Assembly (NCBI GenBank): GCA_024709705.1 | Contig: JANJWE010000020.1 | Location: 1 to 8,865 of the forward strand | DNA: 8,865 nucleotides | Direction of reading: 5' to 3' | Source: Flavobacterium sp. | GTDB taxonomy: Bacteria; Bacteroidota; Bacteroidia; Flavobacteriales; Flavobacteriaceae | Shown: positions 1 to 7,473 of the stretch, piece by piece | How the letters are laid out: every line of letters begins with the position of its first letter | How positions within the stretch are numbered: position 1 is the stretch's first letter | The notes under the pieces: generated by a model | Told to the model about the DNA's origin: nothing | What the model saw: the letters and a program-made list of their open reading frames with translations, nothing else | The model's database searches: none | Translations under genes and position numbers: made by a program

Positions 1-1882
1 TAATTTGACGGGAAAAGAAAAAGAAATTTTAAAAGCCAATAAAAATTCGGGATTTAGTTCCAATCAACAAATTATTGCTTTCGTAAAAGATTTGTATGCA
101 GATTATGATATTTATGACAATTACTTAAAGTTCTTTGATAAGGATTTTGTAAGCCCTCTCTCCAGAACCGGTATTGATGTGTATAATTATGCCTTAACCG
201 ACAGTATGTTTATTGATAACAAATGGTGTTACAATATTGTATACTACCCCAGAAGAAAAGGAGAACTCACTTTTAAAGGCGATTTTTGGGTAAACGATAC
301 GACTTATGCCATTAAATCCATAAATATGGCCGTAACCAAAAGTGCCAATATCAACTGGGTTAAAGAAATTTACATTGAACAAGAATTTGATGTAGTAAAT
401 GATTCTGTCTTTTTGTTAAAGAGAGATCATATGATGTCTGATTTCGCTTTCAATAAAAAGGAAGAATCTAAGGGGGTCTATGGCAAGAGAACAACACTCT
501 TCAAAAATCATCAATTTGATAAAGAAAAGCCGAAAGAATTCTATAAAGAAGAAGTCAATTTTATAGATAATTCAGTATATGCCAAATCAGACGAATTCTG
601 GGCAGAGAATCGTTTTGAAAACCTAAGTAAAGATGAATTGGGTGTATACAAAATGCTTGATACGCTCCAAACGGTTAAGAAATTCAAACAAATGTATAAT
701 TTGGTTTCAATACTAGGTAGCGGATACATCCAAAAGGGAAACTTTGATTTTGGACCCATTTTTTCAACCTTTGGATACAATGAGATTGAAGGCATTAGGG
801 TTCGACTGGGAGGAAGAACCTATTTTGGTCAAAACGACCCGTGGCGATTACAGTTTTATACCGCCTACGGTTTTTCAGACCAACAAGTAAAATATGGAAT
901 TTCGGGTAAAGTATTACTTAATAAGAAAAACAGATTTATTTTAGAAGGGGGTAATAGAAGAGATATTGAGCAATTGGGTGCCAGTTTGACTACGTCAAAT
1001 AACGTTTTAGGAAGAAGTTTTGCCTCGTCGGGTCTTTTCATGACTGGGACCAATGCCAATCTTACCAGCATTAATTTAAGTACCGTTTCTTTGAATATTG
1101 AACCAGTAAAAAACTTAACCTTTGAAACCGGATTCTCCTATCGGACACTGAAATCGGCATCAGATAAATTTAGCTTAGACTATTTCACCAACTCCCAAAA
1201 TGAAATTAGAAGCGATGTAAAACAGGCCGAACTTACTTTTTCTATTGACTATACACCAAAAAGAAAAACTATTGGATATGGAGTAGAACGCAATTTGGTA
1301 GACAATAATTTCACACGTTTGTACGTAAATTACAGTCAAGGGATGAAAGGTGTTTTTGACAGTGATTTTGAATACCAAAAAATCCAATTATTTTACAAAC
1401 AACCGGTTCTGATTGGTGGTTTTGGAAGATTGTTTTTTATTACCGAATTGGGTAAAACGTTTGGAGAGGTTCCTCTGGGTTTATTGAGTGTCGTTCCGGG
1501 AAATCAATCTTATTTTTTGATAGAAAATACTTTTAACAACCTCAATTTTTATGAATTTGTTTCAGATCAATATGCAACTCTTCAATTGGAACATCATTTT
1601 AATGGTAGGCTTTTTTCAAGAGTTCCGGGATTAAGAAAAATGAATCTAAGAGAAATTATAGGTATTAAAGGGGTTATTGGGTCAGTGTCAGATGCCAATA
1701 GAGCTATAAATGCATCTACTTTAAATTACGTTGCCCCCGAAAAACCCTATTGGGAATACAGTGCGGGTATTGGAAACATTTTTAAAGTGTTTCGTATTGA
1801 TTGTGCTTGGCGAGCCAATTATAGAAATCTACCGGATACCAGCAATTTTACAATTAAAGGTTCTTTTGGGTTTTATTTCTAA
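1..1882 (+). CDS. DUF5686-like outer-membrane beta-barrel protein, C-terminal part (5' end outside window)
   Basis: The frame is open from the first bases of the window to the TAA at 1880-1882, so the gene begins upstream; the TTG at position 5 is an internal codon, not a start. About 626 residues are visible. The first ~230 look like a soluble periplasmic region. From about residue 230 the protein turns into alternating beta strands with many Tyr/Phe/Gly residues, including a segment resembling the DUF5686 barrel (NEIEGIRVRLGGRTYFG), and it ends in ...GSFGFYF. A terminal aromatic residue is the usual signal for outer-membrane barrel assembly. Full-length family members normally begin with a signal peptide and a carboxypeptidase-regulatory-like domain, which would lie outside this window. 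The biochemical role of DUF5686 proteins is not established. No clear hairpin terminator follows, and the next gene has its own promoter element, so the two are probably separate units. The family call is from recognition of the sequence, not a search. Confidence 0.85.
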   Translation, partial: NLTGKEKEILKANKNSGFSSNQQIIAFVKDLYADYDIYDNYLKFFDKDFVSPLSRTGIDVYNYALTDSMFIDNKWCYNIVYYPRRKGELTFKGDFWVNDTTYAIKSINMAVTKSANINWVKEIYIEQEFDVVNDSVFLLKRDHMMSDFAFNKKEESKGVYGKRTTLFKNHQFDKEKPKEFYKEEVNFIDNSVYAKSDEFWAENRFENLSKDELGVYKMLDTLQTVKKFKQMYNLVSILGSGYIQKGNFDFGPIFSTFGYNEIEGIRVRLGGRTYFGQNDPWRLQFYTAYGFSDQQVKYGISGKVLLNKKNRFILEGGNRRDIEQLGASLTTSNNVLGRSFASSGLFMTGTNANLTSINLSTVSLNIEPVKNLTFETGFSYRTLKSASDKFSLDYFTNSQNEIRSDVKQAELTFSIDYTPKRKTIGYGVERNLVDNNFTRLYVNYSQGMKGVFDSDFEYQKIQLFYKQPVLIGGFGRLFFITELGKTFGEVPLGLLSVVPGNQSYFLIENTFNNLNFYEFVSDQYATLQLEHHFNGRLFSRVPGLRKMNLREIIGIKGVIGSVSDANRAINASTLNYVAPEKPYWEYSAGIGNIFKVFRIDCAWRANYRNLPDTSNFTIKGSFGFYF

Positions 1883-1989
1883 TTTGATATGTTTTTATGC
1901 CCTTTTTTTTGCTTTATGTAATTTTATATGAGGTAAAATTGAAATTTGATAAAAATTAATTTTAATGCTTTCTTCTCTATTATAGCTCG

Positions 1990-1998
1990 TAAATTTGC
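1990..1998 (+). promoter_or_regulatory. Bacteroidota-type -7 promoter element upstream of ppa
   Basis: TAAATTTGC matches the Bacteroidota sigma-A -7 consensus TAnnTTTG exactly and lies 21 bases before the ppa start codon. Transcription would begin within a few bases downstream and give a very short leader. I found no good TTG -33 element at the expected distance; the nearest region (about 1961-1970) is only AT-rich. Confidence 0.55.
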
Positions 1999-2019
1999 AG
2001 TCCTTAAATTTAAAGAATT

Positions 2020-2550
2020 ATGAGTGCAGCAAAACAAAAATCTTTTGATGTATTAATTGAAATACCCAAAGGGAGTAGAAATAAATACGAATACGATTTT
2101 AAACTAAAAAAAATCCGATACGATAGAATGATTTTCTCTTCGATGATGTATCCGGCTGATTATGGTTTTATTCCGGAAACATTAGCTTTAGACGGAGATC
2201 CGCTTGATGTATTGGTTTTGGTAACCGAACCCACATTCCCGGGTTGTGTTATGGAAGTAAAACCAATTGGTGTTTTCCATATGGCAGATGAAAAGGGGCC
2301 GGATGAAAAAGTAATTTGTGTACCGGTTTCCGACCCTGTTTGGAATAAATTAAATGACTTGTCGGATGTTAATCCACACCTGTTAAAAGAAATCGAGCAC
2401 TTTTTCCAAGTCTACAAAGATTTAGAACAAAAGAAAGTAGATGTAGAAGGCTGGGGAGATGTCAATGAAGCTAAAGAAATCATCGAAAAATGTGTCGATC
2501 GTTTTGCGAATTTGGCAGATAAACCCGAGGGTTTATTTAGCATTTCTTAA
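2020..2550 (+). CDS. ppa: Soluble inorganic pyrophosphatase, family I
   Basis: Cytoplasmic enzyme that hydrolyses PPi to two phosphates and so pulls nucleic acid, protein and lipid synthesis forward. At 176 residues it has the usual bacterial family I length. The catalytic set of the E. coli enzyme can be matched: E14, K22, E24, R36, Y44 and Y48; the signature DGDPLDVLV with D58, D60 and D63 for metal binding; D90, D95 and K97 in the ADEKGPDEK stretch; and Y132-K133. Nothing essential is missing, so it should be active with Mg2+. The ATG at 2020 fits the family N-terminus and sits 22 bases after a promoter -7 element. There is no Shine-Dalgarno, only an A-rich leader, which is normal in this phylum. 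It is followed by a strong terminator and then by hppA, which acts on the same substrate. Confidence 0.97.
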   Translation: MSAAKQKSFDVLIEIPKGSRNKYEYDFKLKKIRYDRMIFSSMMYPADYGFIPETLALDGDPLDVLVLVTEPTFPGCVMEVKPIGVFHMADEKGPDEKVICVPVSDPVWNKLNDLSDVNPHLLKEIEHFFQVYKDLEQKKVDVEGWGDVNEAKEIIEKCVDRFANLADKPEGLFSIS

Positions 2551-2568
2551 AGAATTTACAACTTTAGT

Positions 2569-2608
2569 AAAAAAAGCAACATTCAATTTGGAAATGTTGC
2601 TTTTTTTT
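2569..2608 (+). terminator. Intrinsic terminator after ppa
   Basis: The arm GCAACATT (2576-2583) pairs perfectly with AATGTTGC (2593-2600) around a 9-nt loop. The stem is flanked by an A-run (2569-2575) and followed by eight T residues (2601-2608), and the A and T runs can extend the stem. It lies 18 bases past the ppa stop. Because of the flanking A-run it could also work on the minus strand, but no minus-strand gene is present. Confidence 0.85.
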
Positions 2609-2630
2609 ATTCCTATTTTGTTACTTTTGC
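2597..2630 (+). promoter_or_regulatory. Bacteroidota-type promoter upstream of hppA
   Basis: TACTTTTGC at 2622-2630 is an exact TAnnTTTGC -7 element, 31 bases before the hppA ATG. A TTG at 2597-2599, 22 bases upstream, is a candidate -33 element and lies inside the right arm of the ppa terminator. The -7 element is persuasive; the -33 assignment is weaker. Confidence 0.55.
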
Positions 2631-2661
2631 AATCGTTAAAAAAATTATAAAATACATTTTT

Positions 2662-5133
2662 ATGGATTCAATTATGATTTATGTGCCATTAATCATGGCA
2701 TTTTTAGGCTTAGCTTTTATGTGGGCCAAAAGAGCTTGGGTTTTAAAGCAAGATGCCGGTGATGGTAAAATGAAAGAGATTTCAGATTATATCTACGAAG
2801 GTGCTTTAGCTTTCCTTAAAGCAGAATACAGATTATTAGCTGTTTTTGTGGTTGGAGCCAGTATAGCTCTTGCAGCTATTTCATTTATTGTTCCAACAAC
2901 CGATATTTTGATTGTTGTAGCCTTTATTTTTGGTGCTATTTTTTCAGCTTTTGCCGGTAATATCGGAATGAAAATTGCTACCAAAACCAATGTGAGAACA
3001 ACGCAAGCGGCCAGAACCAGTTTGCCACAAGCTTTAAAAGTATCTTTTGGCGGTGGAACGGTTATGGGATTAGGAGTAGCCGGATTGGCTGTTTTGGGTC
3101 TTACCGCTTTCTTTATATTTTTCTACCACTATTTCATGGGTGGCGTTTGGACTTCTACAGAACAAATGACTATCGTTTTAGAAACATTAGCCGGATTCTC
3201 TCTTGGTGCGGAGTCAATAGCTTTATTTGCTCGTGTTGGGGGTGGTATTTATACCAAAGCTGCCGATGTTGGTGCTGACTTGGTAGGTAAAGTTGAAGCC
3301 GGAATTCCGGAAGATGATCCTCGTAATCCTGCTACTATTGCTGATAACGTTGGAGATAACGTAGGTGACGTAGCCGGTATGGGTGCCGATTTATTTGGGT
3401 CGTATGTGGCTACCGTATTAGCTGCAATGGTTTTAGGTAATTATGTGATTAAAGATATGGGTGGTTCAATTGATGATGCTTTTGGCGGAATCGGTCCTAT
3501 TTTATTACCAATGGCAATTGCCGGTTTCGGAATTTTATTCTCTATCATCGGAACAATGTTGGTAAAAATTAAAGATAATAATGCCAAAGAAAAGCAAGTG
3601 CAAGGTGCTTTAAATGTTGGAAACTGGGTTTCTATCGTTTTAACCTTAATTTCTTGTTTCTTCCTAGTAAAATATATGTTGCCTGAAACCATGAATATGG
3701 AGTTCTTTGGTGAAGGGTTAAAAGAAATTTCTTCTATGCGTGTATTCTATGCTACCATCGTTGGTCTAGCTGTAGGTGGAATCATTTCATCTGTAACAGA
3801 ATACTACACAGGTTTAGGTACAAAACCGGTTTTAGCCATTGTACAAAAATCTTCAACCGGTGCGGGAACTAACGTAATCGCTGGTTTAGCTACAGGTATG
3901 ATTTCTACGTTCCCAACTGTATTATTGTTTGCTGGTGCTATTTGGGCTTCTTATGCATTTGCCGGTTTCTACGGTGTGGCTTTGGCGGCTTCGGCTATGA
4001 TGGCTACAACGGCTATGCAATTAGCAATCGATGCTTTCGGACCTATTTCTGATAATGCCGGTGGTATTGCCGAAATGAGTGAATTACCAAAAGAAGTGCG
4101 TACACGTACCGATATTTTGGATTCTGTTGGAAACACCACAGCTGCTACCGGAAAAGGTTTTGCTATTGCTTCTGCAGCGTTAACTTCGTTAGCGTTATTT
4201 GCTGCTTATGTTACCTTTACAGGAATTGATGGTATCAACATTTTTAAAGCTCCGGTTTTAGCGATGTTGTTTGTGGGTGGAATGATTCCGGTTGTTTTCT
4301 CTGCTTTGGCAATGAATTCGGTTGGAAAAGCTGCCATGGATATGGTGTATGAAGTACGTCGTCAGTTTAAAGAAATTCCGGGAATCATGGAAGGAAAAAA
4401 CAAACCGGAATATGGTAAATGTGTGGAAATTTCTACCAAAGCCGCTTTACGCGAAATGATGTTACCGGGTATTTTAACGATTGGTTTCCCTATTTTAATT
4501 GCGGTTTTACCAATGTTGTTAGGGTATGACAATAAATTAATTGCTGAAATGTTAGGTGGTTATATGGCCGGAGTTACCGTTTCGGGCGTACTTTGGGCTG
4601 TATTCCAAAACAATGCCGGTGGTGCTTGGGATAATGCTAAAAAATCTTTCGAAGCGGGTGTAATGATTAATGGGGAAATGACTTATAAAGGTTCTGATGC
4701 TCACAAAGCTGCGGTAACCGGAGATACAGTAGGTGATCCATTCAAAGATACTTCTGGTCCGTCAATGAACATCTTAATCAAATTAACGTGTTTGATTGGA
4801 TTGGTAATCGCTCCAATTTTAGGTGGTCATGATGCGACTACAGTTGCGGAAAAACCAGCTTGTTGCTCGTCTTCAGAAATGTGTGCTTCAATGTCTAAAG
4901 AAGAATGTATTGCAAAAGGATGCACCAACAAGAATTGTAAATTCATGAACGAAGAAAAAGAAGAAGTTTACAAAAATATTTCTGTTGAAAAATCTAAAGA
5001 TGCTTCCGGTAAAGTAGGTGCAGTTGTTACTATTACTTCAAATGTAAATGGTGAAGAAAAAACAGAAACGCAAACTTTTGAAGGAACAGATGAAGAAGTA
5101 ACTGCAAAAATTGAAGAATTTAAAAAGCAATAG
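2662..5133 (+). CDS. hppA: Membrane-bound ion-translocating pyrophosphatase with C-terminal extension
   Basis: Integral inner-membrane enzyme that couples cytoplasmic PPi hydrolysis to ion export. About 16 hydrophobic segments can be placed between residues 4 and 722. The substrate and metal site is intact: the conserved loop at 202-236 (ADVGADLVGK, then EDDPRNPATIADNVGDNVGD), the second at 457-472 (DAFGPISDNAGG) and the third at 687-703 (GDTVGDPFKDTSGPSMN). A494 and G497 in GNTTAATGKG mark the K+-dependent subfamily; K+-independent enzymes have Lys and usually Thr there. The TM6 gate glutamate is absent (G246 and A250 at the two known positions), while E184 appears in TM5, where Thermotoga and plant enzymes have Ser. 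I recall this arrangement from Flavobacterium johnsoniae-like H+ pumps, so proton transport is my inference. At 823 residues it is longer than the usual ~660-770; the surplus is a tail from about 722 with Cys at 734, 735, 741, 749, 754 and 759 followed by a ~55-residue charged domain. It has its own promoter element and terminator. Confidence 0.96.
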   Translation: MDSIMIYVPLIMAFLGLAFMWAKRAWVLKQDAGDGKMKEISDYIYEGALAFLKAEYRLLAVFVVGASIALAAISFIVPTTDILIVVAFIFGAIFSAFAGNIGMKIATKTNVRTTQAARTSLPQALKVSFGGGTVMGLGVAGLAVLGLTAFFIFFYHYFMGGVWTSTEQMTIVLETLAGFSLGAESIALFARVGGGIYTKAADVGADLVGKVEAGIPEDDPRNPATIADNVGDNVGDVAGMGADLFGSYVATVLAAMVLGNYVIKDMGGSIDDAFGGIGPILLPMAIAGFGILFSIIGTMLVKIKDNNAKEKQVQGALNVGNWVSIVLTLISCFFLVKYMLPETMNMEFFGEGLKEISSMRVFYATIVGLAVGGIISSVTEYYTGLGTKPVLAIVQKSSTGAGTNVIAGLATGMISTFPTVLLFAGAIWASYAFAGFYGVALAASAMMATTAMQLAIDAFGPISDNAGGIAEMSELPKEVRTRTDILDSVGNTTAATGKGFAIASAALTSLALFAAYVTFTGIDGINIFKAPVLAMLFVGGMIPVVFSALAMNSVGKAAMDMVYEVRRQFKEIPGIMEGKNKPEYGKCVEISTKAALREMMLPGILTIGFPILIAVLPMLLGYDNKLIAEMLGGYMAGVTVSGVLWAVFQNNAGGAWDNAKKSFEAGVMINGEMTYKGSDAHKAAVTGDTVGDPFKDTSGPSMNILIKLTCLIGLVIAPILGGHDATTVAEKPACCSSSEMCASMSKEECIAKGCTNKNCKFMNEEKEEVYKNISVEKSKDASGKVGAVVTITSNVNGEEKTETQTFEGTDEEVTAKIEEFKKQ

Positions 5134-5151
5134 TTTTTGTCTTTCAATTAT

Positions 5152-5188
5152 AAAAAATGCCTTGCCCACGCAAGGCATTTTTATTTTT
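5152..5188 (+). terminator. Intrinsic terminator after hppA
   Basis: TGCCTTG (5158-5164) pairs with CAAGGCA (5171-5177) around CCCACG, whose outer C and G may also pair. An A-run precedes the stem (5152-5157) and a T-rich tract follows (5178-5188). It starts 18 bases after the hppA stop and separates the pyrophosphatase genes from the glycan operon. Confidence 0.88.
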
Positions 5189-5190
5189 AT

Positions 5191-5200
5191 TACATTTAGC
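5191..5200 (+). promoter_or_regulatory. Possible weak -7 promoter element for the GH20 operon
   Basis: TACATTTAGC differs from the Bacteroidota -7 consensus TAnnTTTG at one base (A for G) and lies 16 bases before the GH20 start codon. The upstream TTG at 5162-5164 is in the terminator stem and about 26 bases away, which is longer than usual. Only the position between a terminator and an operon start supports it. Confidence 0.25.
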
Positions 5201-5216
5201 GGAATAATTTTATCTT

Positions 5217-7472
5217 ATGAATAGATTTTCTTTTTTGCTAATTGGCTTGATTTCATTTCTCGGATTTGGACAAAATATTATTCCTAAGCCAAAAGAAATG
5301 AAACTAACAAGTGAGTTTTTTGAACTAAATTCAAAGACTCAAATTTTTGTTCAAAATAAAAATACATTTGAGGCATTATTTCTAAAGGAAAGTATCAAGT
5401 CAGCTACAGGTTTAGATTTGAAGATTACTACAAAATATACAAATACAAATTGTATTCAATTGTCTCTACAATTGCCAGATACATCACTTTTTGAAAAAGA
5501 AAGGTATCGTTTGTCTATTTCTAAGAATAATGTTCAAATTTCTTCCTTTTCCAATCAGGGATTATTTTATGGTGTTCAAACATTACTTCAAATAATTCCC
5601 AATGAAAGTTTAAATCAATTCAAATTACAAGGTTTAATTATTTCCGATCAACCCAAACTTAAATGGCGAGGCATGCATTTAGATGTATCTCGTCATTTTT
5701 TTGAGGTAGAATTTATCAAAAAGTATATCGATTATTTAGCTCAGTACAAAATGAATACGTTTCATTGGCATTTAACCGACGATCAAGGTTGGCGAATAGA
5801 AATCAAGAAATATCCAAAACTCACAGAAATTGGAGCTTGGCGAAACGGTTCAATGGTAGGGCATTACCGCGACCAAACTTTTGATACCAAACGTTATGGT
5901 GGATTTTACACGCAAGAAGAAATTAAAGAAGTAGTAGCTTACGCCAAAGAACGGCACATAACGGTCGTGCCGGAAATTGAAATGCCGGGACATGCTTTGG
6001 CAGCATTAGCCGCTTATCCGGAATATTCTTGTACAGGTGGACCTTTTGAAGTAGGTAAAGTTTGGGGTGTGTTAGACGATGTCTTTTGCCCAAAAGACGA
6101 AACGTTTACCTTTTTAGAAAATATTTTAAGTGAAGTAATTGAATTATTTCCGTCAGAATACATTCATATTGGCGGGGATGAATGTCCCAAAACACGTTGG
6201 AAAAGTTGTTCGCATTGCCAAAAACGAATGAAAGACGAGAAGTTAAAGGACGAACATGAATTGCAAAGTTATTTCATCCAACGCATTGAAAAATTTGTCA
6301 ACAGCAAAGGACGAAAAATCATCGGTTGGGACGAAATTCTCGAAGGCGGTTTGGCTCCCAACGCAGCCGTAATGAGCTGGAGAGGAACCGATGGCGGAAT
6401 TGCAGCAGCCAAAGAAAAACATTTTGCTGTTATGACACCGGGCTCACATTGCTACTTTGACCATTACCAAGGCGAACCTGCAAATGAACCTTTAGCTTTT
6501 GGAGGATATACTACTTTGGAAAAAGTGTACAGTTATAATCCTATTCCAAATGAGTTAAACGAGGCAGAATCGGCTTATATATTAGGTGCCCAAGCTAATT
6601 TATGGACAGAATATATTGAAACAATCAGCCAAGTAGAATACATGCTTTTTCCTCGACTTACAGCTATTGCAGAGGTGGTTTGGGGAACTTCAAATCCTGA
6701 AAACTATAAAGCTTTTGAAGATCGAGTGGTGCATCACATGAAGGGTTGGAGCCAAAAAAACATCAATTTCAGTAAAGCTATTTATCAAGTGGTTTCGGAT
6801 ATTGCGGTTCAAAACAACCAAATTTATTATGCATTGAAGGGTAGAGATGCTTCTGGTATTCGTTTTACTACTGATGGTTCTGAACCCAAAGTGGATTCAA
6901 AAAAATATGATTCCTCCATACAAATTGATAAAAGTTGTACTGTAAAATCAGCCTATTTTGAAGCAGGTCAGGCCAAAAGTGCAACAATTTCTCAAACGTT
7001 TTACATAACCAAATCTTCCGGTAAATCCATTTTGCTAAAACACGAACCGAGTAAAACCTACGGAAAAGGTGGAGCCGCTACCTTAGTAGATGGTGTAAAA
7101 GGTGATTTGCTTCGTTTTGGAAAAAATTGGTTGGGTTTTTCAGGTAAAGATGTGGAAGCCACTATCGATTTTGGCTCTTCTATCTCTTTTGAAAAAGTGA
7201 GTTTGAATACGTTTAACGGTGAAAGTAGTTGGATTTATTTGCCTAGAGAAATTCAATTTTTGGTTTCTGATGATGGAGTTTCTTTCACCCTTGTTCGAAC
7301 TATTTCCTTGGAACAAATTTCAAAACAAAACGGAGTTATGGTGGAAAGTTTTCCTAAAACAACAGCTAGGTATCTCAAAGTTATTGTAAATAATTACGGT
7401 ACCATTCCCGATGGAAAACCCGGTGCCGGTAGTGCGGCTTGGTTATTTATAGACGAAATTAGTGTAGAATGA
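5217..7472 (+). CDS. Secreted beta-N-acetylhexosaminidase, glycoside hydrolase family 20
   Basis: Exo-enzyme that removes terminal beta-linked GlcNAc or GalNAc from glycans and chitooligosaccharides by substrate-assisted catalysis. Residues 1-18 form a Sec signal peptide with likely cleavage before Q19; there is no lipobox Cys. Then follow an N-terminal GH20b domain (about 22-142), the GH20 TIM barrel (about 148-500), a chitobiase C-terminal-type domain (about 530-598, with FTTDGSEP) and an F5/8 C (discoidin)-like domain (about 608-751). Key residues are present: R151 in KWRGMHLDVSRHF, HWHLTDDQGWR at 183-193, the catalytic pair D321-E322 in HIGGDE, W371-D372, W388, and W463/E465 in NLWTE. It has no recognisable type IX sorting domain, so a periplasmic location is most likely. 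The next gene starts one base after its stop, which indicates an operon. Linkage and substrate preference cannot be read from the sequence. Confidence 0.95.
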   Translation: MNRFSFLLIGLISFLGFGQNIIPKPKEMKLTSEFFELNSKTQIFVQNKNTFEALFLKESIKSATGLDLKITTKYTNTNCIQLSLQLPDTSLFEKERYRLSISKNNVQISSFSNQGLFYGVQTLLQIIPNESLNQFKLQGLIISDQPKLKWRGMHLDVSRHFFEVEFIKKYIDYLAQYKMNTFHWHLTDDQGWRIEIKKYPKLTEIGAWRNGSMVGHYRDQTFDTKRYGGFYTQEEIKEVVAYAKERHITVVPEIEMPGHALAALAAYPEYSCTGGPFEVGKVWGVLDDVFCPKDETFTFLENILSEVIELFPSEYIHIGGDECPKTRWKSCSHCQKRMKDEKLKDEHELQSYFIQRIEKFVNSKGRKIIGWDEILEGGLAPNAAVMSWRGTDGGIAAAKEKHFAVMTPGSHCYFDHYQGEPANEPLAFGGYTTLEKVYSYNPIPNELNEAESAYILGAQANLWTEYIETISQVEYMLFPRLTAIAEVVWGTSNPENYKAFEDRVVHHMKGWSQKNINFSKAIYQVVSDIAVQNNQIYYALKGRDASGIRFTTDGSEPKVDSKKYDSSIQIDKSCTVKSAYFEAGQAKSATISQTFYITKSSGKSILLKHEPSKTYGKGGAATLVDGVKGDLLRFGKNWLGFSGKDVEATIDFGSSISFEKVSLNTFNGESSWIYLPREIQFLVSDDGVSFTLVRTISLEQISKQNGVMVESFPKTTARYLKVIVNNYGTIPDGKPGAGSAAWLFIDEISVE

Positions 7473-7473
7473 T

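Noticed and set aside
5..7. TTG as the start codon of the first gene
   Set aside because: The frame is open upstream to the window edge and the protein lacks a signal peptide at this point, although it ends as an outer-membrane barrel; this is an interior codon of a truncated gene.
1731..1931. Small + strand reading frame overlapping the end of the DUF5686 gene
   Set aside because: Most of it lies inside the barrel gene in another frame, its composition is that of a shifted frame, and it has no start signal.
1934..1964. Inverted repeat TAAAATT / AATTTTA in the gap before ppa, as a terminator or operator
   Set aside because: Only seven A/T pairs with a 17-nt loop and no following T-run; expected by chance in such AT-rich DNA.
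2459..2650. Small + strand reading frame across the ppa end and terminator
   Set aside because: It overlaps ppa in another frame and runs through the terminator hairpin; no independent support.
4861..5130. Frameshift or assembly error as the cause of the hppA C-terminal tail
   Set aside because: The tail is in frame, keeps the local codon style, shows an ordered Cys pattern and ends just before a clean terminator, so it looks genuine.
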